From UBA1447 sp964568955 (GTDB lineage: Bacteria > Bacillota > Clostridia > Oscillospirales > Acutalibacteraceae), in assembly GCA_964568955.1 (NCBI GenBank), contig CAZMSM010000001.1, positions 1-64,000 on the forward strand: a stretch of DNA of 64,000 bases, read 5' to 3'. Every line of letters begins with the position of its first letter. Within the stretch, counting starts at the first letter, position 1. Below the pieces are notes generated by a model. It was not told the DNA's origin. It saw only the letters and a list, made by a program, of their open reading frames with translations, and made no database searches. Shown here one piece after another: positions 59,336 through 64,000 of this stretch. Both the position numbers and the translations under genes were made by a program.

Positions 59336-61066
59336 ATGAAAAAGTTTTCATCCGGATTTTTCAAGTTTTCTGCTCTTTCGGCAGGGTCGGTCGCTCTTGT
59401 TATGGCGATGAAGAGGAAAAAAATTGAGCCCGTGACGCTGACCAAAAAAGCTGTCCGTTCAATGAAGTTAACCATCCCGGAAAATAAAAAGTATCAAAAC
59501 GCCGCTGCGCTGACACCGCCTATGGGGTGGTCAAGCTGGAATACTTTTCGTAACAACATTGACGAAAACCTTGTTCTTGAAGTTGCCCGTGCCATGAAAG
59601 AAAGCGGTCTTATCGATGCGGGGTATACCTATGTGAACATAGATGACTGTTGGCAGTCTTCCATCAGGGACGAAAACGAGAGGCTTCAAGGTGATTTTGT
59701 TCATTTCAGTAACGGAATAAAGAACCTTGTGGAACAAGTCAATGCGCTTGGTATAAAACTTGGAATATATAGCTCGAACGGAACATTAACCTGTGAAGAC
59801 TTACCCGCAAGCTTGGGTTACGAAGCTATTGATGCAAAAACATTTGCCGAATGGGGAATTGAATATTTTAAATATGACTTTTGTCATAATGTCCCGATTC
59901 CGATGCGCGCGCCATATATTGAAAGTATCTCCGTGAGCAAGGCCGGCAGTAAAGACGAGCTTATTTTTAACGCTCAAGATGCCGTGTTAATCGGTGAAGC
60001 CAGGATTGCTGAGGACGAAAAGTTAAAAACCGGTCAATATATAGCAGGGCTTACTGCCGGTGGCGGCGCAGTCGAGTTTAATGATATTGAGGTTGACTCG
60101 GAAGGCGAATATATCCTTACCCTCAATATCAGGAAAAAAAGCAATAGTTACAAATATTTTGAATTATTGGTAAACGCAGAAGATTTATATTCATCAACTG
60201 TTCCGCCGACAAAGGCATGGAGTGCCCAAGGCAGGCAGCAAATGAAAATTAATCTTTTAAAGGGCAAAAACACAATAAAGATATATAATCCCGTTGCGTC
60301 AAGACAGGACAGTGCAGCAATTCAATACATAAAAATGGGCGAAGAACTGATTAGTGCAACGCAAGCTTTTGCAGAAAAAACCGGCCAGCCCGAAAAACCA
60401 ATTGTCTATTCCATTTGCGAGTGGGGTGTGAACTTGCCTTGGAATTGGGGCAAGCAAGCAGGAAATCTATGGCGCACTACACCGGATATCAAACCATACT
60501 GGGTTTCGGTTTTAGGCATATATGAAATTAACGTTCTGCTACACAAACATTCTCAAATCGGTGCTTGGAACGACCCTGATATGTTAGAAGTTGGGAACGG
60601 CAACCTAACCTATAACGAGAACGTTTCCCACTTTACACTGTGGTGCATGATGGCGGCACCGCTGATTCTTGGCAACGATGTCAGAGAGTTTCTGAAAGAC
60701 GATGGTACAATCGATATGGAAAACGAAATTTTAAAGATTATTACAAATAAAGACATGATAGCTGTTGATCAAGACGCCTTGGGTATACAGTGTCGCCGCT
60801 TTAAGACGAACGGCATATGTGATACGCTTGTAAAACCACTTGAGAACAATGAATTGGCTTTGTGCTTTTTCAACAAGGGTTGTGAAGAAAAAGTGTTCGA
60901 GCAAAACATACAGGAACTGGTATGTCAAATGTATATTGATTTACCTTTTGCTGAAAAATATGAAGCGTTTGACCTTTGGGAAAAGACGACGGAAATTATC
61001 AGCAACACCATTTATGCATGCGTCCCGGCTCACGGTGTAAAGGTGTTCAGGATCAAATCGATGTAA
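59336..61066 (+). CDS. GH27 alpha-galactosidase with inserted beta domain
   Basis: A 576-residue protein. After a basic, hydrophobic N-terminus (about 5-24, probably an anchor or signal) comes the GH27 barrel: TPPMGWSSWNTF, NIDDCWQ, the nucleophile Asp181 in FKYDFCHN, and the acid/base Asp in GAWNDPDMLEVGN (Asp415). Between about 195 and 345 an inserted beta-sandwich, resembling a carbohydrate-binding module of the CBM35 kind, interrupts the barrel before IVYSICEWG. A C-terminal beta domain ends the chain. It would release terminal alpha-galactose or a related sugar, at the cell surface if anchored. Confidence 0.9.
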   Translation: MKKFSSGFFKFSALSAGSVALVMAMKRKKIEPVTLTKKAVRSMKLTIPENKKYQNAAALTPPMGWSSWNTFRNNIDENLVLEVARAMKESGLIDAGYTYVNIDDCWQSSIRDENERLQGDFVHFSNGIKNLVEQVNALGIKLGIYSSNGTLTCEDLPASLGYEAIDAKTFAEWGIEYFKYDFCHNVPIPMRAPYIESISVSKAGSKDELIFNAQDAVLIGEARIAEDEKLKTGQYIAGLTAGGGAVEFNDIEVDSEGEYILTLNIRKKSNSYKYFELLVNAEDLYSSTVPPTKAWSAQGRQQMKINLLKGKNTIKIYNPVASRQDSAAIQYIKMGEELISATQAFAEKTGQPEKPIVYSICEWGVNLPWNWGKQAGNLWRTTPDIKPYWVSVLGIYEINVLLHKHSQIGAWNDPDMLEVGNGNLTYNENVSHFTLWCMMAAPLILGNDVREFLKDDGTIDMENEILKIITNKDMIAVDQDALGIQCRRFKTNGICDTLVKPLENNELALCFFNKGCEEKVFEQNIQELVCQMYIDLPFAEKYEAFDLWEKTTEIISNTIYACVPAHGVKVFRIKSM

Positions 61067-61145
61067 TTTGTTTTCTAAAACAATCTTCGATCTATGTTTT
61101 GTCGAACATTTACCATAAGCCAACACTGAAAAATAAGGAAATAAT

Positions 61146-62042
61146 ATGCATTATATTATCATGGATCTGGAATGGAACAACACATACGGCAGAAAAATAA
61201 ATGGATTTATTAATGAAATAATAGAAATCGGCGCAGTGAAGTTGGATGAAGAGTTAAATGTGATTGACACGTTTACTCGTCTTATCCGTGTTCAGATTGG
61301 GAAAAAGTTGCGCGGAAGTGTCAAAAGACTCACGAACATTACCAATGAGGACATTAGCTCCGGTACGCAATTTGCACAGGTGTTTGCAGAATTTGGGCGT
61401 TGGTTGGGCTCGGGTGAAACCACCATGTTAACCTGGGGCGATGGGGATATCAGGGTATTGATTGACAACTATCGTTACCTCAAAGGAATTGAAACCATTC
61501 CGTTCTTATCCAGTTATGCTGATTTGCAAAAATTATTTCAGAATGTATACAAAACCTCTTCATCCAAACAAATTGGGCTGATTTGTGCCGCAAAACTTGT
61601 CGGAATAGATGCCGAAAAGTATGCGAATCATCGAGGGCTGGATGACAGCATGCTCAGCGTGGAAATATTCATCAAGTGCTTTGATGCCGAACAGCTGGCA
61701 AAAATTACCAGGGTATGTGACAAAACATTTTATGAAAGATTGGCTTTCAAAGCATTTGCCATCACAAATATTGAAAATCCGCTTGTTGACCGGTCTGTGC
61801 TTAGCTATTCATGTGAGAAATGTCACAACAGGGCAAAACAATTGACCGAGTGGAAAAACGTCAACCAATACTTCAGGGCAGAGTTTTATTGCGTAAAGTG
61901 TGACCAAAGATATAAAGTCAGTGTAAGGTTTAAAAAATATTTTGACAGGCTGGACATCAGGAAGACTTCTTCTGTTATTGAAAACATACCTGATGAAAAT
62001 GACTGCGAAAATTTTCTCGAAGCGAAAGAAAATGTTGTTTAA
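61146..62042 (+). CDS. DEDDh 3'-5' exonuclease with C-terminal zinc ribbon
   Basis: A 298-residue protein. The exonuclease domain (1-185) is of the KapD/ERI-1/DnaQ kind: Asp7-x-Glu9 in MDLEWN, TWGDGDIRVL (third acidic residue) and HRGLDDS (His and last Asp). After a linker, CEKCHNR and FYCVKCDQRY form a four-cysteine zinc ribbon (about 218-258). RNA is the likely substrate given the ERI-1-type relationship, but DNA cannot be excluded. Only a weak AATAAGGAAAT site precedes ATG 61146. Confidence 0.85.
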   Translation: MHYIIMDLEWNNTYGRKINGFINEIIEIGAVKLDEELNVIDTFTRLIRVQIGKKLRGSVKRLTNITNEDISSGTQFAQVFAEFGRWLGSGETTMLTWGDGDIRVLIDNYRYLKGIETIPFLSSYADLQKLFQNVYKTSSSKQIGLICAAKLVGIDAEKYANHRGLDDSMLSVEIFIKCFDAEQLAKITRVCDKTFYERLAFKAFAITNIENPLVDRSVLSYSCEKCHNRAKQLTEWKNVNQYFRAEFYCVKCDQRYKVSVRFKKYFDRLDIRKTSSVIENIPDENDCENFLEAKENVV

Positions 62043-62092
62043 AACGGATGAAAACTGTTAACGGTTATAGGAAATTATTTGAGGTTGTTTAT

Positions 62093-64000
62093 ATGACAGT
62101 TAAAACAAAAAAAATAATGTTAGCAACAGCCGCTGTAGCTATGCTTTGCGTAGCTATGGCAACAGCTGTATTCTTAAGCGGTGGATTACATCATATATCC
62201 GGTGTGTTTAACAGCGAAGTCGACACCACAACCGAAAGCCAAACACAAGCAACGACTATCCCTACCGTTGCAAGAGTAAAAACCGAAAGACCGGAAAAAA
62301 TCAGAGGTGTATGGTTTACTGCGGGAATAGATTATTTAACAGACATAACCCTGACGGATGAGCAAACCGAAAGCGAGATTGCATCAAAAATTCAAGATAT
62401 AAAATCAATGGGGTTTAACACCGTTTTTTTCGATTGGGAGTTGTCTACAGCCTCACGATTACTTGATAAAAACGATGATGGGTTGTCGCTTTTGGGGCTT
62501 TGTCTCGAACACGCGCGAAAGAATAATTTATTTATCGTCGTTACATTGCCGATAAATGAATGCTTTTCTGACGGTGACGACAATAAGCCGGATAGGAGCA
62601 AAGTTGAGGGTTTTGTCAAAACATATAACGCAGATGTCATCCTTGTTTCGGGCATAGAGGCATTACAAAGCAAGCTGACGGGGAAAACAACGACCGAAAT
62701 TCAAGAAACCGTATCGGAATATCTGTCAACATTTTACTTGGCTGCATCATCCAGTGATGAATTGTTGCTTGTAGGCTCACTGGCGCTTGAAGATGATCCG
62801 TTAACGCCAACTGTTATTCAAAATCTTGTTTCTACCAACGACAGCAATATCTTCTTGTTGGAATCATCTGTTTCAAACACGGCTGTCGATGCGAAGACAA
62901 AGAAAACGCGTGAGGATAGCAAAAACACCTTAAACAAATTCGTCGGCAAGTACATATCCGGTCAAAAGATTGATGCACTGTTCTCCGGGAAAAAAGCCAA
63001 CGGTATTACTGACATTATCCACTGCATATCAGCAGGGGAAAACACCGACAACTCTTTTGGCACTGCCTTTCGTTGTTACTCTTTGATAAAAAACGATACC
63101 ACCGGATTAGCGAAAGCATTTTTGGAGCACTTAGAGAACCTTAACAAGAATGGATTTGGCAAAGTGTTTTCAGTTTTTAATCAAAAAAGCAACGAGATTA
63201 AAACGAACGAATCCAAAATTAATTTTACCGGCAACTGTGTTGCAAATTTACCATTGACTTGCAATGGCAAAAACATTGAAACCTCAAAAATCGGTGATTT
63301 TTCTGTTGATTATGATCTTACGCCGGGCGTGAATAATTTTGAATTTAAACAAGGGGATGCAAGCTATTCATACAAGGTCGTTTATGAAGTTGATATTTTA
63401 AAAAAAGTGTCACCAAAAGGCAATATTACCGCCCCCGGGGGAACGGTAATAGAAATTACTGCCGTTGCTTTAAAAAATGCTGAAGTATCTGTAACCATAA
63501 ACAAAAAAACACTTAAAATGAAACAGGGGACCGGTCTTGATTTAAACAATGAAAATGAAGATAAATCTCCGGATACATCCTCCGATTATGTAACTTATTA
63601 CGGTCAATATGTCTTGCCCAAAGGCGCAGCCGCTCAACAAAATCTTGGGACGGCCAGTGTTCAAGCAAAATATAATGGTTTAAGCAAAAAGCTCACCGGC
63701 GCAAAAGTTACAGTTACCGCAAATCCTCCTGTAACGGTGGTAGCGACGACAGAGCCTATCACAGAGCCTATCACGGAACCACAGAGCGTTGAAACAACAT
63801 CATCATCAACAACTCCTACAGAACCCACAACACCAACAACACCAACAACAATTCCAATTCCTACACAACTGCTTACGCCATATAATTACGCGGGAGTACC
63901 CGGCGTTTCAAGAATGTGTGAAATAATGGTTGGTCATTGCGAAGCAATGCCTTTTTCTCCGTTTAATAATGCTTCATATCCGCTTACAACACCGCTGCTT
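62093..64000 (+). CDS. Secreted GHL10-like protein, 3' end outside the window
   Basis: An open frame from ATG 62093 (GAGG 12 bases upstream) to the window end, at least 636 residues. It has an N-terminal signal or anchor (about 8-30), then a Thr-rich spacer. A domain beginning RGVWFTAGIDYLT and continuing SKIQDIKSMGFNTVFFDWEL resembles the glycosyl-hydrolase-like GHL10 (DUF187) TIM barrel. Next come Ig-like beta segments and a low-complexity linker rich in Thr and Pro (TEPITEPITEPQ, then PTTPTTPTT). The last residues (MCEIMVGHCEAMPFSPFNN) start another domain that is cut off. It is probably a cell-wall or glycan-acting surface enzyme. Confidence 0.75.
   Translation, partial: MTVKTKKIMLATAAVAMLCVAMATAVFLSGGLHHISGVFNSEVDTTTESQTQATTIPTVARVKTERPEKIRGVWFTAGIDYLTDITLTDEQTESEIASKIQDIKSMGFNTVFFDWELSTASRLLDKNDDGLSLLGLCLEHARKNNLFIVVTLPINECFSDGDDNKPDRSKVEGFVKTYNADVILVSGIEALQSKLTGKTTTEIQETVSEYLSTFYLAASSSDELLLVGSLALEDDPLTPTVIQNLVSTNDSNIFLLESSVSNTAVDAKTKKTREDSKNTLNKFVGKYISGQKIDALFSGKKANGITDIIHCISAGENTDNSFGTAFRCYSLIKNDTTGLAKAFLEHLENLNKNGFGKVFSVFNQKSNEIKTNESKINFTGNCVANLPLTCNGKNIETSKIGDFSVDYDLTPGVNNFEFKQGDASYSYKVVYEVDILKKVSPKGNITAPGGTVIEITAVALKNAEVSVTINKKTLKMKQGTGLDLNNENEDKSPDTSSDYVTYYGQYVLPKGAAAQQNLGTASVQAKYNGLSKKLTGAKVTVTANPPVTVVATTEPITEPITEPQSVETTSSSTTPTEPTTPTTPTTIPIPTQLLTPYNYAGVPGVSRMCEIMVGHCEAMPFSPFNNASYPLTTPLL
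63752..63862 (+). repeat. Thr/Pro-coding low-complexity linker
   Basis: Repeats of ACAGAGCCTATC and later of ACACCAACA code for TEPI and TPT units, a typical flexible linker of surface proteins. Confidence 0.75.

Noticed and set aside
1..64000. Mobile elements, prophage or defence islands
   Set aside because: No transposase, integrase, phage structural, restriction-modification or toxin-antitoxin gene was recognised, and gene order is mostly housekeeping.

Overview
The window reads as a chromosomal segment of an anaerobic Firmicute of class Clostridia, probably an Oscillospirales/Ruminococcaceae-like lineage (inference from gene content and order; no ribosomal RNA is present to fix it). Supporting signs are a Cys T-box leader before cysE-cysS, the recA-recX-rimO-pgsA run, the miaB-ylbF-mutS-mutL-miaA run, the yggS-sepF-divIVA-lspA-rluD division cluster, many TTG starts with strong Shine-Dalgarno sites, a Gram-positive LexA box at recA and sigma-A type promoters. 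Almost everything from 11 kb onward is on the plus strand; the exceptions are a tRNA-Leu and rpmB. I saw no insertion sequence, prophage, CRISPR array or rRNA.

Layout. 0.2-4.1 kb: a promoter-led four-gene operon of three uroporphyrinogen-decarboxylase-fold methyltransferases plus one corrinoid protein, a cobamide-dependent methyl-transfer module of unknown substrate. 4.2-5.5 kb, minus strand: a DUF1292 gene, a 6S RNA-like gene and an unrecognised small protein. 5.6-6.1 kb: a gene-free stretch with its own strong promoter, several hairpins and a terminator, best read as an independent structured RNA of about 460 nt. 6.2-18.4 kb: ligA, two metallophosphoesterases, then a carbohydrate/hydrolase block (ChbG-type deacetylase, DUF4838 protein, PHP phosphoesterase, alpha/beta hydrolase, GH3 glycosidase). 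18.5-24.3 kb: tRNA-Leu(CAA), a pyrB carrying the zinc domain of PyrI, rpmB, and the SOS/translation run recA-recX-rimO-pgsA. 24.3-30.0 kb: T-box, cysE, cysS and an ECF transporter (T, double ATPase, S). 30.1-37.7 kb: tRNA modification and mismatch repair (miaB, ylbF, mutS, mutL, miaA). 37.7-43.9 kb: envelope and division genes. 43.9-52.1 kb: split transketolase, a membrane-anchored repeat protein, a second DivIVA-like protein, an isolated fumarase beta subunit, and a cupin regulator with an acyl-CoA synthetase. 52.2-56.2 kb: valS and folC. 56.3 kb: a self-contained 34-residue peptide gene. 56.6-64 kb: an aldolase/epimerase pair, a GH27 alpha-galactosidase with an inserted domain, a DEDDh exonuclease with a zinc ribbon, and the start of a large secreted protein running off the end.

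How it fits together. Most of the window is housekeeping: replication and repair, tRNA charging and modification, division, cysteine and pyrimidine synthesis. The accessory parts point to breakdown of plant-type glycans, and to corrinoid-dependent one-carbon metabolism that could be served by the ECF importer (inference only). The least explained items are the 5.6-6.1 kb RNA, the 34-residue peptide, the corrinoid cassette lacking an obvious activase, the truncated PyrI fusion, and the recurring strongly acidic tails on three cytoplasmic proteins.
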